From Dichloromethanomonas sp964477085 (lineage in GTDB: Bacteria > Bacillota > Desulfitobacteriia > Desulfitobacteriales > Syntrophobotulaceae), in NCBI GenBank assembly GCA_964477085.1, contig CAYZDF010000038.1, positions 1 to 27,805 of the forward strand: a DNA stretch of 27,805 nt, read 5' to 3'. Position 1 is the stretch's first letter, and every line of letters begins with the position of its first letter. A model generated the notes under the pieces. That model did no database searches and was not told where the DNA came from. It saw only the letters and a list, made by a program, of their open reading frames with translations. Of the stretch, positions 7,935 to 15,283 are shown one piece after another. The translations under genes and the position numbers were made by a program.

Positions 7935-8168
7935 ATGAAAAAAGAAGAGTTTATGAGTCTTGATGATAACGCCAAACTTACCTATCTCAATGCCGAAGCC
8001 GCTCAGGGAAAGAGCTATGGCGATATTTGTACAGGGATAGGCCTTACCAAAGAAGAACTGGGAAGACAAGGGTTTTATTTTGTCAGAGACAAATTCATGA
8101 GAAAGCCCATGAAAGGTTATGGTACTACTCAGCGCAGTGGTAATGAGTATACCGACAGGTTCAAATAA
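7935..8168 (+). CDS. Small protein of unknown function (77 aa)
   Basis: ATG 7935 is preceded by a strong AGGAGG at 7921-7926. An in-frame start at 7875 has no such support and would add 20 residues. The protein is charged and soluble, with no cysteine cluster; its single Cys is in YGDICTGIGL. The stretch GKSYGDICTGIGLTKEELG could form a helix-turn-helix-like pair of helices, followed by a basic segment (RDKFMRKPMKG). I do not recognise a named family. It follows the second ferredoxin gene by about 106 bp with no terminator between, so it is probably in the same transcript. A small DNA-binding or enzyme-associated protein is possible. Confidence 0.65.
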   Translation: MKKEEFMSLDDNAKLTYLNAEAAQGKSYGDICTGIGLTKEELGRQGFYFVRDKFMRKPMKGYGTTQRSGNEYTDRFK

Positions 8169-8196
8169 GATTTCTTTTTAAAAAGTTTTAATTATA

Positions 8197-8306
8197 AGCA
8201 CTGTTGCCTGACCTGTGTTAGCGTTATCTGCCCCAAACACCTGCTATCGTTCTGGGTTTATATTGTGTAGTATTCACAGATGTTACGGCAATAGTGCTGC
8301 TTTTTT
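8197..8306 (+). other. Long-range inverted repeat with T-run, possible structured RNA or terminator
   Basis: AGCACTGTTGCC (8197-8208) pairs with GGCAATAGTGCT (8287-8298): 12 bp with one G-U, then GCTTTTTT. The 78-nt interior is itself partly pairable (TATCTG with CAGATG; TGTG with CACA). It may be the terminator of the preceding operon, or a small RNA or leader element for the transporter. It matches no riboswitch class that I know. Confidence 0.45.
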
Positions 8307-8388
8307 AGTTAATAGTTTTATTCATACTTGGTATAGGCTATATTTTGTTAGTACTAAATAGGAAAAAACCATTACGGAGGTATGAAAT

Positions 8389-9648
8389 ATGAATGCACAA
8401 AAGACTGCAATGCATTATGGATGGGCAGTAGTCTTCGGCGGTTTGTTAACTCAAATCGTATTAATGTGCGGTGTCCAGTTTGTTCCCATTCAAATGGCTT
8501 CAATTGCTAAAGGTCTTCAATTAAGCAATACGCAAGCCGGCTCTATCATGTCTGTCTTTGGGCTGTTTTACGCTGGATGTTCTTTTGTCTGGGGATATTG
8601 TGCCGATAAATTAGGGGCAAGAACGGCTGTATCTTTAGCAGGTCTAATTCTGGGTATTGGCGTTATTGGCTTTGGTATGGTCACAGATACACTAACAAAA
8701 GCACTTATTCTCATTGCTATAGTCGGTTTTGGCGCGGCTGGTGTCTATAGTGCGACCATTCCTAAGCTCATTGGAGCTTGGTTTCATCCAAGCAAACGCG
8801 GAAGGGCGATGAGCCTGATTACTCCTGGTGGTGTACTTACCGGTGCTGTTTTAGGTATTGTACTGCCAAGACTTTCTAACACTTACGGTTGGCAAACTGC
8901 TTCCATGATTATGGGTGTTGTTGCCATTGTTTGTACGGTCTTTGTCTATCTTATTGTTAGAAACTATCCCGAGGAAAAAGGCTTAACCCCAGTCGGTGTG
9001 CCTGCAGGCGAAACAATGCCACCAGCTAAGAAAGAAGAGAAAGGTCAATTCGGAAAAGTTCTTAAAATGAGAATTACCTGGCATCTAGGGATTATGTTTA
9101 TTTTTTGGCAAGTGGCTTTCATGATCGGTACTGCTTTTACAGCCAAAGCATTTGTTGGTGGTGGAGCAACTGCTGTTCAGGCAGGTCTGGCTGTAACTGT
9201 TTACAATTTACTCCAGCTTGTTGGCCAGCAAATTTGGGGTCCCATGTCCGATAAAATGGAGAGAAAGACAGTTATCTCGATGGCTGCTTGCTTCTGGGCA
9301 GTTTTCACAGCCGCTTTCGTAATGCTCTACGGAGGATCGCTTACCACTATGTATATCATGGTCGGTTTAATGGGTATCGGTATGGGTATGGTACCGGTAA
9401 TCCTGGCAACTTTCACCGACTACTATCCGACAGAAATTCGTGGAACGGGTGCAGGTACTATCTCCACTTTAGGTTTAGTCGGTCGTTTCTTTGGACCGAT
9501 GATTGCCGGAGCTGTTGCTGATTCCGTAGGCAACCTGGGAGGGGCATTTGCAGTAGGTGCTGGTGCTATGTTTATTGCTGCAATCATAGCTTTCACACTT
9601 CCAAATATTAAAACTAAGTCCATCAATGGTCCTTCTCATTCTGCATAA
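8389..9648 (+). CDS. MFS transporter, OFA (oxalate/formate antiporter) type
   Basis: 419 aa with twelve predicted membrane segments in two halves, and a charged cytoplasmic loop in the middle (about residues 200-230). The start HYGWAVVFGGLL, the DKLGARTAV loop and the second-half SDKMERKTV loop are typical of the OFA group, which exchanges small organic acids such as oxalate and formate. GGAGG at 8376-8380 fixes ATG 8389. It follows the second molybdoenzyme operon and precedes the MOSC gene, so it probably imports the substrate or exports the product of the molybdoenzyme. The substrate cannot be told from sequence. No convincing sigma-54 promoter directly precedes it. Confidence 0.85.
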   Translation: MNAQKTAMHYGWAVVFGGLLTQIVLMCGVQFVPIQMASIAKGLQLSNTQAGSIMSVFGLFYAGCSFVWGYCADKLGARTAVSLAGLILGIGVIGFGMVTDTLTKALILIAIVGFGAAGVYSATIPKLIGAWFHPSKRGRAMSLITPGGVLTGAVLGIVLPRLSNTYGWQTASMIMGVVAIVCTVFVYLIVRNYPEEKGLTPVGVPAGETMPPAKKEEKGQFGKVLKMRITWHLGIMFIFWQVAFMIGTAFTAKAFVGGGATAVQAGLAVTVYNLLQLVGQQIWGPMSDKMERKTVISMAACFWAVFTAAFVMLYGGSLTTMYIMVGLMGIGMGMVPVILATFTDYYPTEIRGTGAGTISTLGLVGRFFGPMIAGAVADSVGNLGGAFAVGAGAMFIAAIIAFTLPNIKTKSINGPSHSA

Positions 9649-9691
9649 TTGTAGACGCTAATTTTATTATCGTCTAATTCGAATTAAATAC

Positions 9692-9762
9692 AGGTAGTGG
9701 TTTACCTCTTCCTAGATAATAATTGATTTCGACGCAGGAGAGGCAGCCACTGCCTATTTTAT
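9692..9762 (+). terminator. Terminator after OFA transporter
   Basis: AGGTAGTGG (9692-9700) pairs with CCACTGCCT (9747-9755), with CCTCTTCC (9705-9712) and GGAGAGG (9737-9743) forming an inner stem. TATTTTATAT follows. The remainder of 9649-9992 holds only this hairpin and the sigma-54 promoter at 9890. Confidence 0.6.
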
Positions 9763-9889
9763 ATATAGTATAGAAATGGGTCGTGAATTATCAATTCGAG
9801 AAAATGTGTAAGAATCTTGCAACATACTTCCCTAACAAAAAGTCGATAAAATAAGCAAAAAAACCTAATAAAAAAAGAAAACTAGTTCC

Positions 9890-9905
9890 TGGCACGTTTA
9901 TTGCA
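9890..9905 (+). promoter_or_regulatory. Sigma-54 promoter
   Basis: TGGCACGTTTATTGCA is a full consensus match in both the -24 and -12 elements. It lies about 90 bp before the MOSC gene. The 14-nt enhancer-like motif is not clear here. Confidence 0.9.
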
Positions 9906-9992
9906 TTATTACTTTTTAGGACTAGAAAATAAACGTAGATAAACGACGGTTAAATTACACGTCATTAGCATTAAAGCAAGGGAGATGCCATC

Positions 9993-10460
9993 ATGAAAGA
10001 AGGAACTATATTTTCAATTTGTATTAGTTCAATACTAGGTTCACCAAAACAAGAAGTACAGGAAGCAACTATTACAATAGTGGGTATAGAAAATGATAAG
10101 GGAGAATGGGGTAAAGATTGGGGGAGACAAATATCGATCCTAAGCTTAAGCAGTCTTCTGAGTGTAGGGGAAGAAGATAATACGAATATCTGCCCCGGAA
10201 TATGTGACGAAAATATTCTTGTAGATGGGATCGATTTGTATGAAATAATGTTAGGAGACAGAATAGCATTAGGTACGGAAGTTATCTTAGAGGTTACTCA
10301 GATTGGCAAGGAGAGCTGTTCCAATAATATCAGAAAAGGATTTATAAACGATCTATTGGCTTATGAGGGTATTTTCTGCAAAGTTATTAAACCTGGTAAG
10401 ATAAAAAAAGGTGATTCCTTTATAGTTTTATGCTCAGCAGTTGCATATACAGAAAAATAA
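9993..10460 (+). CDS. MOSC-domain protein
   Basis: 155 aa. Family features in order: KDWGRQISILSLSSL, CDENILVDGIDLYEIMLGDR, LGTEVILEVTQIGKE and EGIFCKVIKPGKIKKGDSF. MOSC domains occur in MOCO sulfurases and in YiiM/mARC proteins and handle sulfur or the molybdenum cofactor; small stand-alone forms often accompany molybdoenzyme genes. The usual GKECHNRC stretch reads GKESCSNN here, so the conserved Cys is shifted or lost. GGAG at 9981-9984 precedes ATG 9993. A perfect sigma-54 promoter places it in the same regulon as the molybdoenzymes. I infer a role in cofactor maturation or sulfuration. Confidence 0.85.
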   Translation: MKEGTIFSICISSILGSPKQEVQEATITIVGIENDKGEWGKDWGRQISILSLSSLLSVGEEDNTNICPGICDENILVDGIDLYEIMLGDRIALGTEVILEVTQIGKESCSNNIRKGFINDLLAYEGIFCKVIKPGKIKKGDSFIVLCSAVAYTEK

Positions 10461-10506
10461 ATGTGTAAAGGATGTTAAATGTGTTCCAATTTAAATCAAA
10501 ATACTT

Positions 10507-10544
10507 TTGATAATTGATAAATATATATATACTATAGGTATAGT
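10507..10544 (+). promoter_or_regulatory. Possible housekeeping promoter and palindrome before activator gene
   Basis: TTGATA (10507-10512), a 17-bp spacer and TACTAT (10530-10535) resemble a sigma-A promoter. A perfect palindrome, ACTATAGGTATAGT (10531-10544), overlaps the -10 position and could be an operator. AT-richness makes chance matches likely. Confidence 0.35.
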
Positions 10545-10618
10545 TATCTATGCTATTTTTATTTTTATCTAAATGCTTAGGGAATGATAAAGTCTTACAA
10601 CGAAAGGATTGATTATAG

Positions 10619-12730
10619 GTGACAACCGGACAATCGGATACCTTTAAGGTAGACTGTATTCCCCGTAATATTGACCAATTTCAATTTCTGACCCAAGAAA
10701 GATGGGAGGAAATACTGAATTGTAAAAAGACTTTTCTGGAAAACAACGATGAGAATCCCCTGGAAAACCCTAATATGAACAGGGAAGTTGCTTTATCCTG
10801 GATCAGGTCTCGGGATTTTGGCATTGATCCTTACATTAAAGTGACCAAATCTCAATTAAGTTCTGACCAATATCAAGATATACTTGAAAGAAATTCGCTA
10901 ATAATCGAAGTTACGAGACCCCTGTTAAAAATCTTCAATGATATGGCCATTCTTAACTCTGGTTACGTGTTATATTTATGTGATAAAAATGGGACTTTTT
11001 TACTACAAGAAGGCGAAATGTTAAGGATGTCTACTGAAGGACTGGTTTGGAATGAAAAGACAGTTGGTACATGTGTTCATTGTTTAACCGTTCGTCTTAA
11101 AAGACCTGTTCAACTGCTCGGACCTGAACATTATAGTGTTGCACTGCATAATATCATTGGTACTGCTGCACCTATATTGGATGAAAAGGGGGAAGTTATC
11201 GCCACTTTAATCCTGGGTCAGCGCATGATAGACCGTCCATGGATAGATAGTTACCAGCATGTGCGCTCCCATACGCTTGGCCTGATCACTTCCTTAGCTG
11301 CAGCTGTAGAAGGTCAAATCAGATTAAATAAAACCAATCAAAAGTTGACAGAAAGCTATGAAAATCTGCAAATAGCCAATGACGACCTGTCAACAGCACA
11401 CAATACACTAGAAGCGACCTTGGCCTTTATCGATGAAGGAATTATCACCATTGACCGAACAGGAAAGATTATTCATATGAACAAAGAAGGCAGCCGAATT
11501 TTAAAAGTAAGATCAGACGAGATCGGACTTAAGAATATAAAAGATTATCTTGGCAGCGAATCAAAAGTTTTTTCTTCGGTTCTAAAAGGCAAAAGCGTGG
11601 ATATCGAGGAAAACCTCATTATCGGTAATGATGAACAACCTTACCTCATCAATGTCAGACCAATCCTTAATTATTGTACAAACGAAGTCGATGCGGCTGT
11701 ACTAAGGCTTAATCATTCTGAAAAAATTAATGCCTTAGTTGCCCGTCGTTCCGGCAGCATTGCCAAATATCATTTTGAAGACATCATTGGTGAAAATAAA
11801 GAATTCAAGAGAGTAATTACTTTGTGTCAACGGTTTGCTAAATCGCCGGAGAATGTTTTGTTGATTGGTGAAAGTGGTACTGGAAAAGAACTATTTGCAC
11901 AGTCTATTCATAATGATTATCGTCCACAGGGTCCATTTATGGCTGTGAACTGTGCCGCTATGCCACGAGAGCTCATTGAAAGTGAGTTATTTGGTTATGA
12001 AGGCGGAAGCTTTACTGGAGCGGAACGAAGCGGCAGGCCAGGAAAAATAGAATTAGCTAATGGTGGAACGCTCTTTCTGGATGAAATAGGGGATATGCCC
12101 ATTGAACTGCAAGCTGTTTTGTTGAGGACGTTAGAGGATAAACAAGTTATGCGGATTGGTGGCCGAAATTACAAAAAAGTGGATTTTCGTTTAATCGCGG
12201 CAACCAATAAAAACGTATTTAAAATGGTCAGAGAAAATCAATTTCGAGAGGATCTTTATTTTAGACTTTCTGTTTTAACCATTAATATTCCTCCCCTGCG
12301 GGAGAGGAGCAGTGATATAGAGCTGCTCTCTAAATACTTCGTTGAGAGCTATTGTCAAAGACAGGGCTGGGCGATGACAACGATCAGTTCTGCAGCTCAA
12401 GCCAGAATCAATGAATATGATTGGCCAGGCAATATTCGGCAGTTACAAAATGCAATGATCTATGCCGTTAATACAGCTCAAGGGGATGAGATTCAACCAG
12501 ATAATCTCCCAAATTACATTTTATTAGATTCCGGTCCTTTTAAGATGAACCCAATAGTAGATGGTGATGATGATTCCAGCGAAATGCTTAAAATCGAAAA
12601 TATCGAGAAAGCAGCTATTAAAACAGCACTCCTCCGTACCAATAACAATGCTCCAGCAGCCGCTGAAATACTGGGGATCAGCCGTTCTACTCTTTACCGG
12701 AAGTTAAAAGACTATAATATTGAACACTGA
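10619..12730 (+). CDS. Sigma-54-dependent transcriptional activator (GAF-PAS-AAA-Fis, AcoR type)
   Basis: 703 aa from GTG 10619, with AAAGGA at 10603-10608. An N-terminal AcoR-like segment (REVALSWIRSRDFGIDP) leads into a GAF-like sensor (about 95-225) with a Cys pair in GTCVHC. A short coiled segment and a PAS domain (about 265-370, FIDEGIITIDRTGKIIHMN) follow. The AAA+ domain has Walker A GESGTGKE near 418, Walker B LFLDEIGD near 485 and FREDLYFRL. The sigma-54 contact loop reads GSFTGA, not the usual GAFTGA, near 463. The Fis-type DNA-binding helix-turn-helix ends the protein (about 660-703, AAAEILGISRSTLYRKLKDY). It is the only such activator here, amid seven sigma-54 promoters, so I infer it controls them. 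The ligand is unknown, possibly the enzyme substrate. Confidence 0.93.
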   Translation: MTTGQSDTFKVDCIPRNIDQFQFLTQERWEEILNCKKTFLENNDENPLENPNMNREVALSWIRSRDFGIDPYIKVTKSQLSSDQYQDILERNSLIIEVTRPLLKIFNDMAILNSGYVLYLCDKNGTFLLQEGEMLRMSTEGLVWNEKTVGTCVHCLTVRLKRPVQLLGPEHYSVALHNIIGTAAPILDEKGEVIATLILGQRMIDRPWIDSYQHVRSHTLGLITSLAAAVEGQIRLNKTNQKLTESYENLQIANDDLSTAHNTLEATLAFIDEGIITIDRTGKIIHMNKEGSRILKVRSDEIGLKNIKDYLGSESKVFSSVLKGKSVDIEENLIIGNDEQPYLINVRPILNYCTNEVDAAVLRLNHSEKINALVARRSGSIAKYHFEDIIGENKEFKRVITLCQRFAKSPENVLLIGESGTGKELFAQSIHNDYRPQGPFMAVNCAAMPRELIESELFGYEGGSFTGAERSGRPGKIELANGGTLFLDEIGDMPIELQAVLLRTLEDKQVMRIGGRNYKKVDFRLIAATNKNVFKMVRENQFREDLYFRLSVLTINIPPLRERSSDIELLSKYFVESYCQRQGWAMTTISSAAQARINEYDWPGNIRQLQNAMIYAVNTAQGDEIQPDNLPNYILLDSGPFKMNPIVDGDDDSSEMLKIENIEKAAIKTALLRTNNNAPAAAEILGISRSTLYRKLKDYNIEH

Positions 12731-12797
12731 TAATTCTAGCTGAGTATAAGTGGAAAAAAGAGTGTAGAAAATCGAGAAGATCAAAAAGCTTGCAGGC

Positions 12798-12824
12798 ACT
12801 AAAAAAGCCTCAGGCTTTTTTAGT
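12798..12824 (+). terminator. Intrinsic terminator after activator gene
   Basis: Perfect 12-bp hairpin: ACTAAAAAAGCC (12798-12809), loop TCA, GGCTTTTTTAGT (12813-12824). The T-rich 3' arm and the A-rich 5' arm would allow termination in both directions. Confidence 0.85.
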
Positions 12825-12900
12825 ATACAGACAATTTATTTCCTCTTATGACACTAAAGGTTTTAACACATCCTCTGAACATACTTTATAAGCTTAATAA

Positions 12901-13000
12901 TCTTAAAATAATACGTGCATCTCAAAAAAAGATTACGATAAGAAGTTGATTTTACCTTGATTAGCAAATTTTTAAAGTTCGCTGCATTTCAAAAAGAGAT
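12901..13000 (+). promoter_or_regulatory. Three-site enhancer-like array before the small CxxC gene
   Basis: TCTTAAAATAATAC (12901-12914), TCAAAAAAAGATTA (12922-12935) and TTTCAAAAAGAGAT (12987-13000). The layout is the same as at 61-161 and 4781-4882, though the genes controlled are unrelated, so shared regulation and not shared ancestry of the genes explains it. Confidence 0.6.
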
Positions 13001-13074
13001 AATGGTAGGATTTACAGATATTTATAAAACGGAAAAAAGCCAGATATTCAAGCATTTCGCGTTTTAATCCAAGC

Positions 13075-13090
13075 TGGCATGATTAATGCA
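13075..13090 (+). promoter_or_regulatory. Sigma-54 promoter
   Basis: TGGCATGATTAATGCA: -24 TGGCAT and -12 ATGCA, with GG and GC correctly spaced. The -12 element is one base from consensus. It lies about 80 bp before the 52-aa gene. Confidence 0.75.
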
Positions 13091-13168
13091 ATATGATTGT
13101 TAGAGGTACATCAATATAAAGGGCTGAGCTAAGCTTCGGCTACTACTGAATAACGGAGGGATTGTATT

Positions 13169-13327
13169 ATGTGTTTTAGACCTGCTTCTGCTTCAAAACC
13201 TATTGAGTGTCCAAGTTGCGGTAAAAAACTCCCTGTAGTTGGTGGTGTTAAGCAAACAAAATGTCCAATCTGTAAGGCAGATTTGACACAGGCAGCGACA
13301 GAGAACCCTGAAAAAAAGAGTGAGTAA
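13169..13327 (+). CDS. 52-aa MCFRP-type zinc-ribbon-like protein
   Basis: A short frame with GGAGGG at 13155-13160 before ATG 13169. The protein begins MCFRPASASKP and has two CxxC knuckles, CPSCGK (Cys14, Cys17) and CPICKADL (Cys32, Cys35), 14 residues apart, as in a zinc ribbon or rubredoxin-like site. Cys2 is extra. The C-terminal tail is charged (EKKSE). I recall similar MCFRP-starting small proteins in related anaerobes but no assigned function. A sigma-54 promoter and the same three-site array that serves the duplicated molybdoenzymes precede it, so it is a strongly regulated member of the set. Roles in metal delivery, redox or protein binding are all possible. Confidence 0.8.
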   Translation: MCFRPASASKPIECPSCGKKLPVVGGVKQTKCPICKADLTQAATENPEKKSE

Positions 13328-13393
13328 ATCAGCAGTATTTTGTAAAATGAAATAAGAGGTATTTACCCAATTATCGTTTTTTGACCGAACTGG

Positions 13394-13428
13394 TAGTGTA
13401 GATCGGAGGTAATCTTCGTTCTATACTA
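13394..13428 (+). other. Hairpin in the leader before the AAHS transporter
   Basis: TAGTGTAGA (13394-13402) pairs with TCTATACTA (13420-13428), and CGGAG with CTTCG inside, giving about 14 bp with G-U pairs. A GGAGG lies within it but no start codon follows at a useful distance, and no T-run follows. The rest of 13328-13639 shows no gene and no clear promoter; the transporter may be read from the promoter at 13075. Confidence 0.35.
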
Positions 13429-13639
13429 CTCTCCCCGCAGGATCTAATTCTCCAGTAAATATTAACTTAATCCCAAAAACAATGTTCGTTTATGGAATTC
13501 TTGTAGATAATAGAAAAATGTCAATACTTACATTACAGAGTTTTAATTGTTTTAGAAAATAATTCTTTTTGCTATGACTCTTCGCAGTCAGCTTCTATCT
13601 TTACCTGTTAATAAGGTAACCGGAAGGGAGAACCAAAAG

Positions 13640-14989
13640 ATGAGGAAGTATACTATTTCGGAAGTAATGGACTCCTTTGGAGTCAATAAATTTACCTGGC
13701 ATGTATTTTTTTTCCTTGGAATGGCAATGGTGTTTGATGGTTACGATTATATGATCGTATCTTACACGATGCCGCAAATAGCTAAAGAGTGGGCTTTAAG
13801 TAAAATACAAACAGGAAGCTTGTCTTCCTGGAGCCTTTTTGGATTAATTATAGGTGGCGCTTTTGCTGGTATTATTTCTGATAAAATTGGTAGAAAGAAA
13901 ACCTTAACGTTCGCCATTGCCACTTATGCGTTACTTACTGTTCCAATTTACTTTGTTCATAGCTTTGAGGCTTTTGCTTTCTTCCGCGTTTTGGCTGGTA
14001 TCGGATTGGGTGCTTGCATTCCGGTTGTAACCACTATTTTTTCTGAATCAACACCGACAAAACGTCGCGCCCTATTCATTACTTTCGGTATGGCTTGGAT
14101 GATCGTTGGTTGGGTTCTGGCAGGTGTTGTGGCAACATTCCTAGTTCCAAGACTTGGTTGGCGTCCTTGTTATCTGATCGGCGGTATTCCATTTATATAT
14201 TCCATTTTCTTATATTATAAAATGAGGGAATCCGCTTATTGGCTTGCTAATAAAGGACAGAAGGAAGAAGCAGTCCAACAACTAAAATATATTGAACATC
14301 TTGCTACGGGTAAGACAACAAATTGGGATCCTGCTGACTTAGTCGTACCTCCACCGCCAAAAGTGGTCGGACCCAGAGCCCTTTTCGCTAAGGAATATCG
14401 TTTGATTACCGCCGGTATTTGGATTACGTACTTCTGTGGTTGTTTCACCGTTTACGGCATTAACGCCTGGCTTCCATCCTTAATGCTTGAAAAGGGTTTA
14501 AAGCTCTCTTCAGCTTATGGCTTAGCTGTAGCTCAAAATGCAGCTGCAATAGTAGCCAATACTTCAACCGGTTTTGCTGCGGAAATTATCGGTCGCAGAA
14601 AAAACCTTATTCTCAGTTACCTTATTGCAGGTATCGCTGTGTGCATTGTAGCTTTTGTAGGTAGTAATTTTGCTGCAATTTTAGCAGCTAACATTTTTAT
14701 GGGTTTTGCTATAAACTATTCCATCACTGCAGTTCAGCCACTTATGGCGGAAGCTTATCCTACCGAATTCAGAAACACTGGAGTATCCTGGGCCCAAGCT
14801 TTTGGGAGATTTGGTGGAGCGGCAGCCCCAATTGTCGCTGGTATGATTATCGGAATGGGTCTTGGGTTTTCAATGTCTTTCTTATTCTATATCATTCCCC
14901 TCTTTGTCGGGGCATTAGCAGCGTTTTTCTTTGTCAAGAATGAAACGAAAGGCAAGTCTCTTGACCAACTGGCGCAAGAACTAAGGTAG
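13640..14989 (+). CDS. MFS transporter, aromatic acid:H+ symporter (AAHS) type
   Basis: 449 aa from ATG 13640, with GGAAGGGAG at 13622-13630. An in-frame ATG at 13574 would add 22 residues with no ribosome site. There are twelve membrane segments. The first carries FDGYDYMIVSYTMPQIAKEW, which matches the conserved D-G-x-D region of PcaK/BenK-type aromatic acid carriers, and the loop between segments two and three reads DKIGRKK. The C-terminal half has AEAYPTEFRNTGVSW, typical of the sugar/aromatic acid MFS group. It lies between the small CxxC gene and the membrane molybdoenzyme operon. I infer uptake of an aromatic or similar carboxylic acid for the neighbouring molybdoenzymes. The same fold also covers other organic acid carriers, so the substrate is uncertain. 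Confidence 0.87.
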   Translation: MRKYTISEVMDSFGVNKFTWHVFFFLGMAMVFDGYDYMIVSYTMPQIAKEWALSKIQTGSLSSWSLFGLIIGGAFAGIISDKIGRKKTLTFAIATYALLTVPIYFVHSFEAFAFFRVLAGIGLGACIPVVTTIFSESTPTKRRALFITFGMAWMIVGWVLAGVVATFLVPRLGWRPCYLIGGIPFIYSIFLYYKMRESAYWLANKGQKEEAVQQLKYIEHLATGKTTNWDPADLVVPPPPKVVGPRALFAKEYRLITAGIWITYFCGCFTVYGINAWLPSLMLEKGLKLSSAYGLAVAQNAAAIVANTSTGFAAEIIGRRKNLILSYLIAGIAVCIVAFVGSNFAAILAANIFMGFAINYSITAVQPLMAEAYPTEFRNTGVSWAQAFGRFGGAAAPIVAGMIIGMGLGFSMSFLFYIIPLFVGALAAFFFVKNETKGKSLDQLAQELR

Positions 14990-15067
14990 TTCATCCGTAA
15001 GGGTCTTATAAAATCTATCGAGGATTCTGACTCGCATACGGAAAGAACTCTCCTTGAAATAACGAAG

Positions 15068-15100
15068 TACTTCCAGGTCTTTAGATTTGGAAGTATTTTA
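15068..15100 (+). terminator. Intrinsic terminator after AAHS transporter
   Basis: TACTTCCA (15068-15075) pairs perfectly with TGGAAGTA (15088-15095), followed by TTTTATATTT. Confidence 0.7.
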
Positions 15101-15117
15101 TATTTAATTCAATTCAG

Positions 15118-15150
15118 TCCCAAAAAGAAACGATTTTATTAAAATGAAAA
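15118..15150 (+). promoter_or_regulatory. Paired enhancer-like sites before membrane molybdoenzyme operon
   Basis: TCCCAAAAAGAAAC (15118-15131) and TATTAAAATGAAAA (15137-15150), period 19 bp. Their distance to the -24 element matches that of the pair at 3286-3318: 77 bp from the first conserved G in both cases. Confidence 0.55.
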
Positions 15151-15203
15151 AGCTCTTAAGCACAAAAAACGCATATAAAAGCATTTTCAGCGAAATTGCT
15201 TGG

Positions 15204-15219
15204 TGGCACAAATATTGCA
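15204..15219 (+). promoter_or_regulatory. Sigma-54 promoter
   Basis: TGGCACAAATATTGCA, a full consensus match, 65 bp before ATG 15284. The promoter overlaps an in-frame GTG at 15200, which shows that this upstream start cannot be used. Confidence 0.9.
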
Positions 15220-15283
15220 ATATAATTCTGAAAGTACAGATATTCTCAATAATATATTTAATATTAAACTCTGGAGGCATGAG

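Noticed and set aside
8286..8301. CGGCAATAGTGCTGCT as a sigma-54 promoter for the OFA transporter
   Set aside because: GG and GC spacing fits, but -24 and -12 are both off consensus and the bases are the 3' arm of the hairpin at 8197-8298.
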